Shown: piece after piece, positions 28,398 to 39,979 of the stretch | Position numbering within the stretch: the stretch's first letter is position 1 | How the letters are laid out: the number at the start of each line of letters is the position of its first letter | Source: Acidovorax carolinensis | Lineage (GTDB): Bacteria; Pseudomonadota; Gammaproteobacteria; Burkholderiales; Burkholderiaceae_C | Length of the DNA stretch: 64,000 nt | NCBI RefSeq assembly: GCF_002157145.1 | Contig: NZ_CP021361.1 | Location: 1,736,001 to 1,800,000 of the forward strand | Direction: 5' to 3' | Translations under genes and position numbers: made by a program | Notes under the pieces: model-generated | What the model was told of the DNA's origin: nothing | What the model saw: the letters and a program-made list of their open reading frames with translations, nothing else | Databases searched by the model: none

Positions 28398-28811
28398 TCA
28401 AGGCGATTCTGGTTCGAAATCGAGCGAGGCCGAATTCATGCAGTAGCGCAGGCCTGTCGGCGCCGGGCCATCTTCAAACACATGGCCCAGATGCGCCCCG
28501 CATTGTGCACACACGGTTTCAGTGCGCACCATGCCATGGCTGCGATCGACGATTTCGGTGATGGCGCCGGGCACTGCCTGCGAGAAGCTGGGCCAGCCGC
28601 AGCCGGCATCGAACTTGGTGACCGCATCAAACAACTTGGCACCGCAGCAGATGCAGTGGTAGCTGCCGTCGGCCCAGTGGGCTTCGTATTTGCCGGTGAA
28701 GGGGCGTTCGGTGGCGGCATGGCGCGTGACCTGCAAGGCCCCGGGCTCAGCGCCCTTGTCCTTGAGCAGCGCTTGCCATTCGGCGTCGGTTTTCTGGATG
28801 GGAAAGCTCAT
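28398..28811 (-). CDS. msrB: Peptide-methionine (R)-S-oxide reductase
   Basis: A 137-aa enzyme reducing methionine-R-sulfoxide in proteins. The zinc site is C53/C56 (CICC) and C101/C104 (CAQC). The catalytic residue is Cys124 in [10 protein letters not shown], and GCGWPSF is present. Its start overlaps the selO stop codon by four bases, so the two are translationally coupled. The protein is cytoplasmic, without a signal peptide. Confidence 0.96.
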   Translation of the reverse strand: MSFPIQKTDAEWQALLKDKGAEPGALQVTRHAATERPFTGKYEAHWADGSYHCICCGAKLFDAVTKFDAGCGWPSFSQAVPGAITEIVDRSHGMVRTETVCAQCGAHLGHVFEDGPAPTGLRYCMNSASLDFEPESP

Positions 28812-30292
28812 GATGAACAGCTGATTTCGATGGAAGAAGCCCAGTCGGGCGGGAAGTCGGCCCAGGCGTCATGGCCGGGATGCTCGTCAAAAGGATGCTG
28901 CAGCAGGCGCTGCAGGGTTTGCAGTTCGGAGAAATCGCCTTGCTTCGCGGCCCGTATGGCCTGCTCACCCAGGTGATTGCGCAGCACGAACTTGGGATTG
29001 CTGCTCAGCATCAAATGTGCAGAAACCGCTTTATCGGTAAGCGCTAGTAGCTCTGAATAAGATAGCAACCATTGGTCCCAACCCGCCCGGTCGGCAAACA
29101 GGTCGCGCACGGGTTCGAAGTCGTTTTGCGCCACGGCGTGCGACAGGCGCCGCCAGAAGATGGTGTAGTCCACCCCGTTTTTTGCCAGCAGCAGCAAGAT
29201 GTGATCGATCAGTTCCGCATCGCCGGCACGCTGGGCAGTCAGGCCGAGCTTGGCGCGCATGCGGGCCATGAAGTCGTCGGAGAAAACGGTCTTGTACGAC
29301 ACGAGGGCCGCCTGGGCCTGCTCCTCGTCGCCGATCAGCGGCAGCAGTGCCTGGGCCAGGCAAAACAGGTTCCAGTACGCCACGTTGGGCTGGCGGTTGT
29401 AGGCATATCGGCCCTGGGTGTCGCTGTGGTTGCAGACATGGCCGGGCACAAAGGCGTCCAGAAACTGGAAGGGGCCATAGTCGATCGTCAGGCCCAGAAT
29501 GCTCATGTTGTCGGTGTTCATCACGCCGTGGCAAAAGCCCACGGCCTGCCAGTGCGCCATCAGCGTGGCGGTGCGCTCGCTCACGGCCTGCAGCAGGGCC
29601 GCGTAGGCGTTGCCACCAGGCTGCTCAGTGCTGCGGCAGGCCGGGTAATAGCGGTCGATCACATAGTCGGCCAGCAAGCGCAACTCGTTCACCTGGCCAC
29701 GGGCAGCGAAATGCTCGAAATGGCCGAAACGCACGAAGCTTTGCGCTACCCGGGTCACCACGGCGGCGCTTTCGATCTCTTCGCGGCGCACGGGGGCTGG
29801 CGACCCGGTGACGCACAAGGCCCGCGAGGTGGGGACGCCTAGCGCGTGCATGGCTTCACTGCACAGAAATTCGCGGATGCTCGAACGCAGCACGGCGCGC
29901 CCATCGCCCATACGCGAATACGGGGTGCGGCCGCTGCCTTTGAGCTGCACTTCCAGTCCGCCCGGGGTTTCACCCAGCAGGATGGCCCGCCCGTCGCCCA
30001 GCTGCCCGGCCCACACGCCAAACTGGTGGCCGCTGTAAACACTGGCCAGGGGGGTGCTGCCCGGCAAACGGGCATTGCCCGTAAAGACCTGCAGTGCCTC
30101 GTCAGACGCCATCCAGCCGGCATCCAGCGCCAGCAAATCCGCGACGTCGGTGCTGACGCCGATCCAGTGCGGCTGGGGCAGGGGGGTGGGCTGCAACGCG
30201 GTAAAGAATGCGGGCCCCAGGCTCGCGAATCCACCCTTCCCAGTCAGATCCAGAGGCGGGATGGCAGCAGTGCTGGCGGCAAGCGGGTTCAT
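28808..30292 (-). CDS. selO: Protein adenylyltransferase SelO (YdiU)
   Basis: A 494-aa pseudokinase-fold enzyme that transfers AMP to protein Ser, Thr or Tyr. [39 protein letters not shown] (Lys118) and [10 protein letters not shown] (Asp261) with IDYGPF match the family. The ATG at 30292 ([10 protein letters not shown]) gives the usual length; upstream in-frame ATGs add an odd Pro/Lys/His-rich stretch from a GC-rich intergenic block. Residues about 409-428 are encoded by a copy of the dispersed repeat, so this surface segment is probably not ancestral. It is the first gene of the selO-msrB-yciB-bolA-ppiC operon. Confidence 0.93.
   Translation of the reverse strand: MNPLAASTAAIPPLDLTGKGGFASLGPAFFTALQPTPLPQPHWIGVSTDVADLLALDAGWMASDEALQVFTGNARLPGSTPLASVYSGHQFGVWAGQLGDGRAILLGETPGGLEVQLKGSGRTPYSRMGDGRAVLRSSIREFLCSEAMHALGVPTSRALCVTGSPAPVRREEIESAAVVTRVAQSFVRFGHFEHFAARGQVNELRLLADYVIDRYYPACRSTEQPGGNAYAALLQAVSERTATLMAHWQAVGFCHGVMNTDNMSILGLTIDYGPFQFLDAFVPGHVCNHSDTQGRYAYNRQPNVAYWNLFCLAQALLPLIGDEEQAQAALVSYKTVFSDDFMARMRAKLGLTAQRAGDAELIDHILLLLAKNGVDYTIFWRRLSHAVAQNDFEPVRDLFADRAGWDQWLLSYSELLALTDKAVSAHLMLSSNPKFVLRNHLGEQAIRAAKQGDFSELQTLQRLLQHPFDEHPGHDAWADFPPDWASSIEISCSS
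29011..29067 (+). repeat. Dispersed 55-bp element, copy 4, inside selO
   Basis: The plus strand reads ACCGCTTTATCGGTAAGCGC, then TAGTAGCTCTGAATAAGATAGC. The gene, on the other strand, translates it as about 19 residues ([18 protein letters not shown]) without a frame break. Confidence 0.75.
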
Positions 30293-30718
30293 CGCTGCAT
30301 TGTCTCGCAGCCGCGATGCCCCGGCGACCGCAGGGCCTTGCATGAGGGGGTGCTTTGGCGCCTCGTGGTCCAGCCTTTTCGTTGCGCCCTTCGGCTGGGG
30401 AGGTTGCATCGGCCTTCGGGGGCAGGCGGCATCTGTCTCGGCGGTGCAGCCAGCACACTCCGACCCGCAGGGAGGGTCGCCAGAGGGTAGGGAAGCCCTT
30501 GGCTCCTGTCAGGCGCGCGACACAGGTGGGTGCGTGGGGAAAAAACGCCGCAGACCGTCGCCCAGCCCGCAGTGCGCGCGCACGCTCGCATCCCGGCGGG
30601 TTGGCCATGCGTTCGGCGGCGGCCGACGGTCACTCGCCGGGCCGGGCCGCAAGACCGTTTCTTGCCCCCTGCCACGGTAGGATAAGAACTCCACCAACAC
30701 AATATTCAAGGAGCGCAC
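30293..30718. other. GC-rich block between selO and the acyl-CoA ligase
   Basis: These 426 bases are very GC-rich. Several frames stay open on both strands, with Arg/Pro/Ala-rich translations that do not match any family I know. Local hairpins are frequent. The last 50 bases turn AT-richer and include the AAGGAG ribosome site of the ligase. The block may itself be a lineage-specific repeat. Confidence 0.45.
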
Positions 30719-32361
30719 ATGCTGGGCCTGATGCAAAGTCAACCACTGCTGATTTCTTCGCTGATCGAGTTTGCCGAGCGGCACCACGGCGATGCAGAAA
30801 TCGTTTCCCGCAGGGTGGAGGGAGACATCCATCGCTACACCTACCGCGACCTTGCCCGCCGTGCCAGGCAATTGGCCAATGTGCTGGACGGCATGAAGCT
30901 GCAGTTCAGCGACCGCGTGGCCACGCTGGCCTGGAACGGCTATCGACACATGGAGATGTATTTTGGTGTGAGCGGATCGGGCCGCGTGCTGCATACCGTC
31001 AACCCGCGCCTGCACCCCGACCAGATCGCGTGGATCGTCAACCATGCGGAAGACCAGGTGATGTGCTTTGACACCACCTTCCTGCCATTGGTGCAGGCGG
31101 TACATGCGCGCTGCCCCACGGTCAAGAAGTGGGTGGCACTGTGCGATGCCGACAAGCTGCCAGCGGACACCGGCATTCCGGGGCTGGTGAGCTACGAGGC
31201 ATGGATTGGCGGCGCCTCCAGCGACTACGCCTGGCCCGTGTTTGACGAAAATTCGGCATCGAGCATGTGCTACACGAGCGGCACCACCGGCAATCCGAAG
31301 GCAGCGCTCTACAGCCACCGCTCGACCACGCTGCATGCCTATGCGGCCGCCTTGCCCGATGTGATGAACCTCTCGGCGCGCGACGCGGTGCTGCCCGTGG
31401 TGCCAATGTTCCACGTCAATGCCTGGGGCATTCCCTATTCGGCGCCGCTCACCGGCTGCAAGCTGGTGTTTCCGGGCCGGCGCTCGATGGCAAGTCGGTG
31501 TATGAGCTGATCGAATCGGAAGGGGTGACCTTTGCCGCCGGTGTGCCCACGGTCTGGCAGATGCTGCTGAACCACGTCAAGGCGGGTGGCCTCAGGTTCA
31601 GTACCCTCAACCGCACGGTGATCGGCGGCTCGGCATGCCCGCCCGCCATGATCCATGCCTTCCAGGATGAGTTTGGTGTTTCGGTCCTGCACGCCTGGGG
31701 CATGACCGAAATGAGCCCGTTGGGCACGCTGTGCACGCTCAAGAACAAGCACCTGGCAATGCCGCGCGACGAACAGATGAAGATCCTGCAAAAGCAGGGG
31801 CGCGCGATCTGCGGGGTGGACATGAAGATCGTGGACAGCGCCGGTGCCGAGCTGCCCTGGGACGGCAAGACCTATGGCGACCTGCTGGTGAAAGGGCCAT
31901 GGATCGTGGCCGATTACTACAAGAGCGAAGGGGGCAGCCCCCTGATTGCGGACGCACAGGGGCGGGGCTGGTTCCCCACGGGGGATGTGGCCACGATTGA
32001 CGCCGATGGCTACATGCAGATCACTGACCGCAGCAAGGACGTCATCAAGTCCGGTGGCGAGTGGATCAGCTCGATCGATATCGAGAACATCGCGATGGCG
32101 CATCCGGCCATTGCCATGGCTGCCTGCATCGGCATGCCGCACCCCAAATGGGACGAGCGCCCAATCGTTGCGGTGGCGCTCAAACCGGGCGTCCAACTGA
32201 GCCGCGAAGAACTGCTGGCCTTCTACGAAGGCAAGACCGCCAAGTGGCAGATTCCCGATGACGTGGTGTTTGTTGACGCCATCCCCATCGGTGCTACCGG
32301 CAAGATGCTCAAGGCCAAGCTGCGCGAGCAACTCAAGGATTACCGGCTTCCCGGCCTCTGA
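30719..32361 (+). pseudogene. Acyl-CoA ligase (AMP-binding family), frameshifted
   Basis: An ATP-dependent acyl-CoA synthetase of the FadD/AlkK/DmdB type, which would activate a fatty or substituted fatty acid to its CoA ester. The first frame (30719 to about 31475) carries YTSGTTGNPKAALYSH (AMP motif). The second (about 31480-32361) carries [27 protein letters not shown] and the C-terminal lysine GATGKMLK. One base appears missing in the GGGCCGG run at 31473-31480; restoring it gives a continuous protein of about 547 aa. Ribosome site AAGGAG. All motifs on both sides are intact, so this is either a very recent mutation or a sequencing error. It heads the liv-fad cluster. Confidence 0.85.
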
Positions 32362-32516
32362 CCCGGGGTGGATGCGGCGCTCGGGGGAGCGCTGCATCCG
32401 TGTCACGACAGCCGCGCACCAGTCGCATGCGCGATAGCTGCTAGGGGCAATCCCTGAGCGGTGGTGTGTTGCAACGCGGTACGCTGCGTCCGGTTGATTC
32501 AACAGGAGACAAGACT

Positions 32517-33749
32517 ATGAGATTTGCTATCAAAGCAGTAGCTGCATCCGTCATTCTGGCAAGCGCGGGTGGCGCCTTCGCCCAAAAGGGCGAGACCGTC
32601 AAGATCGCCTGGCTGGATCCCCTTTCGGGTCTCATGGCCGCAGTGGGAACGAACCAGCTCAAGAGCTTTCAGTTTCTGGCGGAAGAGTTCAACAAGAAGA
32701 ATGCAGCCGGCGTCAAATTCGAAATCATCGGCATCGACAACAAGCTGAGCCCTCAAGAGACCACCAGCGCACTGCGCTCGGCCATGGACCAGGGTGCCCG
32801 CTATGTGGTGCAGGGCAACGGCTCGGGCCCCGCACTGGCCATCATCGATGCGCTGGAAAAGCACAACGCCCGCAACCCCGGCAAGGAAGTGCTGTTCCTC
32901 AACTACGCCGCCGTGGACCCGGATCTGACCAACAGCAAATGCAGCTACTGGCATTTCCGTCTGGATGCCGACACCTCCATGAAGATGGAAGCGCTGACCA
33001 CCTACATGAAGGATCTTCCTGAAGTCAAGAAGGTCTACCTGATCAACCAGAACTATTCGCACGGCCACCAGGTTTCCAAGTTCGCCAAGGAAATGATGAA
33101 GCGCAAGCGCCCCGATGTGCAGTTTGTCGGCGACGACCTGCACCCGCTGGCGCAGGTGCGTGACTTCTCGCCCTACATCGCCAAGATCAAGGCCTCGGGT
33201 GCCGACAGCGTGATCACCGGCAACTGGGGCTCCGACCTGGCGCTGCTCATCAAGGCCGCCAACGATTCGGGCCTGAACAACGTCAATTTCTACACCTACT
33301 ACGGCTCCGTTACCGGCAGCCCCACCGCCATGGGCGCCGCTGCCGACGGCCGTGTGTACCAGGTGGCCTATGCCCACCTGAACCTGCCGGGCCCGCTGAA
33401 CCAGATCGTGGTGGACTACAAGAAGAAGTTCAACGACGACATGTACACCGGAGCCGTCTACCACGCCTTCGCCATGCTGTCCGAAGGCTTTGTCAAGGCC
33501 AAGTCAACCGATCCCGTCAAGGTGGCTTCCGTGCTCGAAGGCATGAAGTTCAAGAGCTTCAATGGCGAGGTCGAAATGCGCAAGACCGACCACCAGCTGC
33601 AGCAGGGGCTGTTCATCTCGAAGTGGGAAAAGGCCGGCGGCAAGTACCCGCTCGATTCCGAGAGCACTGGCTACACGTTCGTTCCAGTGAAGTACTACGA
33701 GCCCTATGTGGCCAGCACGCCCACCTCGTGCCAGATGAAGCGTCCGTAA
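32517..33749 (+). CDS. Branched-chain-type ABC transporter substrate-binding protein
   Basis: A 410-aa periplasmic binding protein of the LivK/Peripla_BP_6 type. The signal peptide MRFAIKAVAASVILASAGGAFA is cleaved before QKGETVKIAWLDPLSG. ATG at 32517 follows ACAGGAGAC; the frame is open upstream to 32466. It should deliver its ligand to LivHMGF encoded next. With a ligase, beta-oxidation enzyme and thiolase around it, the ligand may be a carboxylic or aromatic acid instead of an amino acid; that is inference from context. A terminator follows, allowing excess of this protein over the membrane parts. Confidence 0.9.
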   Translation: MRFAIKAVAASVILASAGGAFAQKGETVKIAWLDPLSGLMAAVGTNQLKSFQFLAEEFNKKNAAGVKFEIIGIDNKLSPQETTSALRSAMDQGARYVVQGNGSGPALAIIDALEKHNARNPGKEVLFLNYAAVDPDLTNSKCSYWHFRLDADTSMKMEALTTYMKDLPEVKKVYLINQNYSHGHQVSKFAKEMMKRKRPDVQFVGDDLHPLAQVRDFSPYIAKIKASGADSVITGNWGSDLALLIKAANDSGLNNVNFYTYYGSVTGSPTAMGAAADGRVYQVAYAHLNLPGPLNQIVVDYKKKFNDDMYTGAVYHAFAMLSEGFVKAKSTDPVKVASVLEGMKFKSFNGEVEMRKTDHQLQQGLFISKWEKAGGKYPLDSESTGYTFVPVKYYEPYVASTPTSCQMKRP

Positions 33750-33768
33750 CCTCGGCTCCATCGCTTTG

Positions 33769-33796
33769 AGGCCCGACCTACTCGGGCCTTTTTTTT
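33769..33796 (+). terminator. Terminator / attenuator after the binding-protein gene
   Basis: AGGCCCGA pairs with TCGGGCCT, followed by eight T. It sits between the binding protein and the permease genes and may set their ratio. Confidence 0.88.
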
Positions 33797-33817
33797 ACCC
33801 AGCATTGAAAAATTCCA

Positions 33818-34771
33818 ATGAATCCTGAGTTTTTCGTGATCTCTTTGCTGAACGGCGTCAGCTATGGGCTGCTGCTGTTCATGCTGAGTTCAGGCCTCAC
33901 GCTGATCTTCAGCATGATGGGGGTGCTCAACTTTGCGCACACCAGCTTTTACATGCTGGGGGCTTACTTCGCCTACACCATCTCCAACGTGGTGGGGTTC
34001 TGGCCCGCGCTGGTGCTCGCCCCGTTGGCGGTGGGCGTGCTAGGGGCCGTTTTTGAACGCTACAGCCTGCGTCGCGTGCACAAGTTCGGCCATGTGCCGG
34101 AGTTGCTGGTGACCTTCGGGCTGTCCTATCTGATCCTGGAGCTGGTGCAACTGGTGTGGGGGCGTTCGACGGTTCCCTACGGCCTGCCCACGCAGCTGCA
34201 GGGGCCGTTGTTCACGCTGTATGGCACGCAGTTTCCCAAATCGCGCTCGTTTGTAATGCTGGTGGCGCTGCTGATGCTGGTGTCTGTGTGGCTCCTGCTG
34301 ACGCGCACCCGCATCGGGCTGGTCATCCAGGCGGCCCTCAAGCACCCCGAAATGGTGGAGGCCTTGGGCCATAACGTGCCCCGCGTGTTCATGCTGGTGT
34401 TTGGGGGTGGATGCGCACTGGCGGGCCTGGCCGGGGTGATTGGCGGCAACACCTATGTCACCGAACCCGCCATGGCCGGCTCGGTGGGCTCCATCATCTT
34501 CGTGGTGGTGGTGGTCGGGGGCATGGGCTCGCTGGCGGGCGCTTTTCTGGCCTCGCTGCTGATCGGCCTGGTGCAGACCTTTGCCGTGGCCATCGATTAC
34601 TCGCTGGCGTCAGCGCTGCAAGGCATGGGCCTTGCAGTGTCGGAGGCCACCTTTGGCTGGCCTTTGCTCAAGCTAACGGTCTCTCAGGTGGCACCCATCC
34701 TGCCGTATCTTTTTCTGGTTCTGATTTTGATCTTCCGCCCCAAGGGCCTGCTGGGTACACGGGAGGACTGA
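33818..34771 (+). CDS. ABC transporter permease, LivH type
   Basis: A 317-aa inner-membrane permease with about eight helices (NGVSYGLLLFMLSSGLTLIFS, GVLNFAHTSFYMLGAY). The GGMGSLAGAFLASLLIG loop is the usual site that touches the ATPases. It ends FRPKGLLGTRED, standard for LivH. It is the first permease gene, four bases before livM, in one operon with it. Confidence 0.93.
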   Translation: MNPEFFVISLLNGVSYGLLLFMLSSGLTLIFSMMGVLNFAHTSFYMLGAYFAYTISNVVGFWPALVLAPLAVGVLGAVFERYSLRRVHKFGHVPELLVTFGLSYLILELVQLVWGRSTVPYGLPTQLQGPLFTLYGTQFPKSRSFVMLVALLMLVSVWLLLTRTRIGLVIQAALKHPEMVEALGHNVPRVFMLVFGGGCALAGLAGVIGGNTYVTEPAMAGSVGSIIFVVVVVGGMGSLAGAFLASLLIGLVQTFAVAIDYSLASALQGMGLAVSEATFGWPLLKLTVSQVAPILPYLFLVLILIFRPKGLLGTRED

Positions 34772-34775
34772 TGCC

Positions 34776-36098
34776 ATGAAGTTCACCACATCATCTGTTT
34801 CTCCGGCCACGCAATACTATCGGTTCAAGCCATGGAACGTGGGCCGTCTGGTCGTCTGGAGCCTGTTTGCGGTCATGCTCATCGTTGCCCCCATGCTGTT
34901 TCGCAGCAGTCTGGCGCTGACCATGCTTTCGCAGATCGGCTATCTCATCATCATCTGCCTGTCCTACAACATGCTGCTGGGGCAGGGCGGCATGCTGAGC
35001 TTCGGGCATGCGGTGTACACGGGCCTCGGCTCGTTCATCGCCATCCATGCGATGAACCTGGCCGGCAAGGGCGCGCTGCCCGTTCCGCTGGTGCTGATTC
35101 CGCTGGTGGGCGGCCTGGCCGGCATGTTCTTCGCCATCCTGCTGGGGTTTGTCACGACCAAGAAATCGGGCACGACGTTTGCCATGATCACGCTGGGTAT
35201 TGGCGAGCTGGTGGCGTCGATGGCGCTGATGTTCCCCGAGTTTTTTGGCGGGGAGGGCGGCATCACCACCGACCGTGTCTATGGCCAGTCGTTCTTTGGC
35301 ATCACGTTCGGCCCGGCGATTCAGGTGTATTACCTGATCGCGGCGTACTGTTTCATCTGCACCGCGGCCATGTTTGCTTTCACGGGCACACCGCTGGGCC
35401 GCATTCTCAACGCCGTGCGCGACAACCCGGAACGCGTTGAATTCATTGGCTACAACACGCAGCGTGTGCGCTATTTCGCCTTCATCATTGCCGGCTTCTT
35501 TGCCGGCATCGGTGGCGGGCTGGCGGCGATCAATTTTGAGATCGTCACAGGTGCCGACAGCGTGAATGTGCTGCGCTCGGGGGGCTATCTGCTGTTCACC
35601 TTCCTGGGCGGCGCCACCTTCTTCTTCGGGCCCATCATCGGAGCGGTCTTGCTGGTGCTGGCATCGGTGCTGCTGTCCGAGCTTTCCAAGGCCTGGTTGC
35701 TGTACCTGGGGCTCGTCTTCCTGTTCATGGTGATGTATGCGCCCGGCGGTATTGCCAGCCTGATCATGATGAATCTGCGCCTGGCGAAGTTTGGCAAGCT
35801 GCGCGCCCTGTGGCCGTCGTACCTGGCGCTGGGCGGCACGGCACTGGTGGCAGTGCTGGGGGCTGCCGCCATGGTGGAAATGACTTACCACCTCCAGCTC
35901 AATGCGGCCCTGGGGCCACAGCTGAATTTTCTGGGGGCCACTTTGCAGGCCAACTCGGTGGGCAGCTGGTTTGGCGCAGCGTTCGTGCTGGTCACGGGGC
36001 TGGGGCTGTTCGAGTTGTGCCGGCGCCAGTTTGTGCGCCAGTGGGGATCGATCCAGGAAGAGATCGAACACGAAATCAAGCGGGGGGAAGCGCTGTGA
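34776..36098 (+). CDS. ABC transporter permease, LivM type
   Basis: A 440-aa permease, longer than the common 320-360 aa. The core has SYNMLLGQGGMLSFGHAVYTGLGSF, GRILNAVRDNPERVEFIGYN and YMLF-type helices. After the usual end (MYAPGGIASLIMMNLRL, about residue 335) there is an additional ~100-aa part with two more hydrophobic segments (about 345-370 and 400-420) and an acidic tail. The role of this extension is unknown. Its stop codon overlaps a possible GTG start of the ATPase gene that follows. Confidence 0.92.
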   Translation: MKFTTSSVSPATQYYRFKPWNVGRLVVWSLFAVMLIVAPMLFRSSLALTMLSQIGYLIIICLSYNMLLGQGGMLSFGHAVYTGLGSFIAIHAMNLAGKGALPVPLVLIPLVGGLAGMFFAILLGFVTTKKSGTTFAMITLGIGELVASMALMFPEFFGGEGGITTDRVYGQSFFGITFGPAIQVYYLIAAYCFICTAAMFAFTGTPLGRILNAVRDNPERVEFIGYNTQRVRYFAFIIAGFFAGIGGGLAAINFEIVTGADSVNVLRSGGYLLFTFLGGATFFFGPIIGAVLLVLASVLLSELSKAWLLYLGLVFLFMVMYAPGGIASLIMMNLRLAKFGKLRALWPSYLALGGTALVAVLGAAAMVEMTYHLQLNAALGPQLNFLGATLQANSVGSWFGAAFVLVTGLGLFELCRRQFVRQWGSIQEEIEHEIKRGEAL

Positions 36099-36100
36099 CT

Positions 36101-36883
36101 ATGGCGACAAACGCACCTTGTGCGCTCGAACTGCGTGATCTGCGCAAGAGTTTTGGCAAGACAGAAATCATCCGTGGGGTGAACCTGGCCGTGCAGCCCG
36201 GCGAGCGGGTGGCCATCATCGGCCCCAATGGCGCGGGCAAGTCCACGTTGTTCAACCTGATCAGCGGCCGCTTTGGCCCCACCAGCGGCGAAGTGCTGCT
36301 CAATGGCCAGCGCATCGACGGCAAGGCGCCCTACGAGATCAACCGAATGGGGTTGTCGCGCAGCTTCCAGATCACCAACATCTTTCCCAAGCTGAGCGTA
36401 TTCGAGAACCTGCGCTGCGGCGTGCTCTGGAGCATGGGCTACAAGTACACCTTTCTGCGTTTTCTCTCGAAGCTGGATGACGCCAATGAGCGCGCCAAGC
36501 AGCTCATGGAAATGATCAAGCTCGACAAGAAGCGCGACACGCTGGCCGTCAACCTGACCTATGCCGAGCAGCGTGCGCTGGAGATCGGCGTCACCATTGC
36601 CGGGGGCGCCAATGTCATCCTGCTCGACGAGCCCACCGCCGGCATGAGCCGCAGCGAAACCACGCGCTTCATCCACCTCATCAAGGAAGTGACCGAGGGG
36701 CGCACCTTGCTCACGGTGGAGCACGACATGGGCGTGGTGTTCGGACTGGCCGACAAGATTGCCGTGGTGGTGTATGGCGAGGTCATCGCCTTTGACACCC
36801 CCGACAAGGTGCGCGCCAATGCGCGGGTGCAGGAGGCCTACCTGGGCTCCGCCGTGGCTGATGCGCAGGCGGGGGGACACTGA
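36101..36883 (+). CDS. ABC transporter ATP-binding protein, LivG type
   Basis: A 260-aa ATPase subunit. Walker A is GPNGAGKST (about 43-51), the signature is LTYAEQRALEIG, Walker B is VILLDEPTAGMS and the switch histidine lies in TVEHDMGVVF. The ATG at 36101 (MATNAPCAL) is chosen; GTG at 36095 would overlap the livM stop. All catalytic motifs are intact, unlike the partner LivF. Confidence 0.92.
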   Translation: MATNAPCALELRDLRKSFGKTEIIRGVNLAVQPGERVAIIGPNGAGKSTLFNLISGRFGPTSGEVLLNGQRIDGKAPYEINRMGLSRSFQITNIFPKLSVFENLRCGVLWSMGYKYTFLRFLSKLDDANERAKQLMEMIKLDKKRDTLAVNLTYAEQRALEIGVTIAGGANVILLDEPTAGMSRSETTRFIHLIKEVTEGRTLLTVEHDMGVVFGLADKIAVVVYGEVIAFDTPDKVRANARVQEAYLGSAVADAQAGGH

Positions 36884-36884
36884 C

Positions 36885-37580
36885 ATGCTGAAAATCGACA
36901 ATCTCCACGCCTATTACGGCAAAAGCCATGTGCTGCATGGTGTCTCCTTCGAGGTCCAACCCGGTGAAATCGTGGCCCTGCTGGGGCGCAATGGTTCAGG
37001 CCGCTCCACCACCGCCAAGGCCATCATGGGCCTGGTGGATTGGGAGGGAAGCCTGCAATGGAAGGGGCAGGCGCTCAAGGGCAAGAAGGCCTACGAAATT
37101 GCGCACCTGGGGCTGGGCTATGTGCCCGAAAGCCGCGACATCTTCCCCAACCTCACGGTGCACCAGAACCTCATGCTGGGGCAAAAAGGCAAGGGCAAGG
37201 GCAGCCGCTGGTCGTTTGACGACATGTACAACATGTTTCCCCGCCTCAGGGAGCGCCAGCACATCGAAGCTGGCGTGATGTCGGGCGGCGAGCAGCAGAT
37301 GCTGACGCTGTGCCGCACCCTGATGGGCGACCCCGACCTCATCATCATTGACGAACCTACCGAGGGCCTGGCCCCCAAGATCGTTGAACTGGTGGGGCAA
37401 TACCTGCAGACCATCAAGTCGCGCGGTATTTCGGTGCTGCTGATCGAGCAGAAGCTCACCATCGCCATGACCATTTCTGACCGCACGCTGGTCATGGGGC
37501 ATGGGAGCATTGTTTTCCAGGGCACGCCGGAAACCTTGCGGGCCGACAACTATGTACGCAAGGAATGGCTGGAAGTCTGA
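36885..37580 (+). CDS. ABC transporter ATP-binding protein, LivF type, with altered Walker A
   Basis: A 231-aa ATPase subunit that would pair with LivG. Walker A reads GRNGSGRST: the invariant lysine is Arg40 (CGC at 37002-37004). The signature is MSGGEQQML, Walker B is LIIIDEPTEGLAP, and the usual switch histidine position reads LIEQKL, as in many LivF proteins. Loss of the Walker A lysine predicts poor ATP hydrolysis at this site and an asymmetric transporter driven mainly by LivG. The frame is otherwise perfect. I have a memory of similar GRNG-x-GRST sequences in other Burkholderiales LivF proteins, so this may be a conserved subtype. Confidence 0.92.
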   Translation: MLKIDNLHAYYGKSHVLHGVSFEVQPGEIVALLGRNGSGRSTTAKAIMGLVDWEGSLQWKGQALKGKKAYEIAHLGLGYVPESRDIFPNLTVHQNLMLGQKGKGKGSRWSFDDMYNMFPRLRERQHIEAGVMSGGEQQMLTLCRTLMGDPDLIIIDEPTEGLAPKIVELVGQYLQTIKSRGISVLLIEQKLTIAMTISDRTLVMGHGSIVFQGTPETLRADNYVRKEWLEV

Positions 37581-37790
37581 CGCGCCGCGCCACGGTGGCC
37601 GCGGTGTGGCAGGCAACGGGTTGCCTGCGATGTGTTCGCGGCCCTGTGCCGGCAGCCGTTGGTGCCCTGGTGTGAATGGCCGGCACGCTTTTGTCCCGGG
37701 CGGGACAAATCAGTGCAGGCAAGGTGGGCAGAACTCTCTACAATCAAAATCGCACGACCGTTCTTTTTCTAATTTCCAAGGAACAACAGC

Positions 37791-39890
<2,100 letters not shown>

Positions 39891-39979
39891 TTGATGCGAA
39901 GCCGCACCGCTTGTGCGCGAGCCCTGCTTGCATATAGCCAGGCCGCCACAGGTGCGCTCCAACCCTGAAAGGATTTTCC

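Noticed and set aside
32425..32455. Possible tenth copy of the dispersed repeat (GCGATAGCTGCTAGGGG)
   Set aside because: Only the AGCTAT/AGCAGC box is present; the AGCGCTT and AAGCGC cores are missing.
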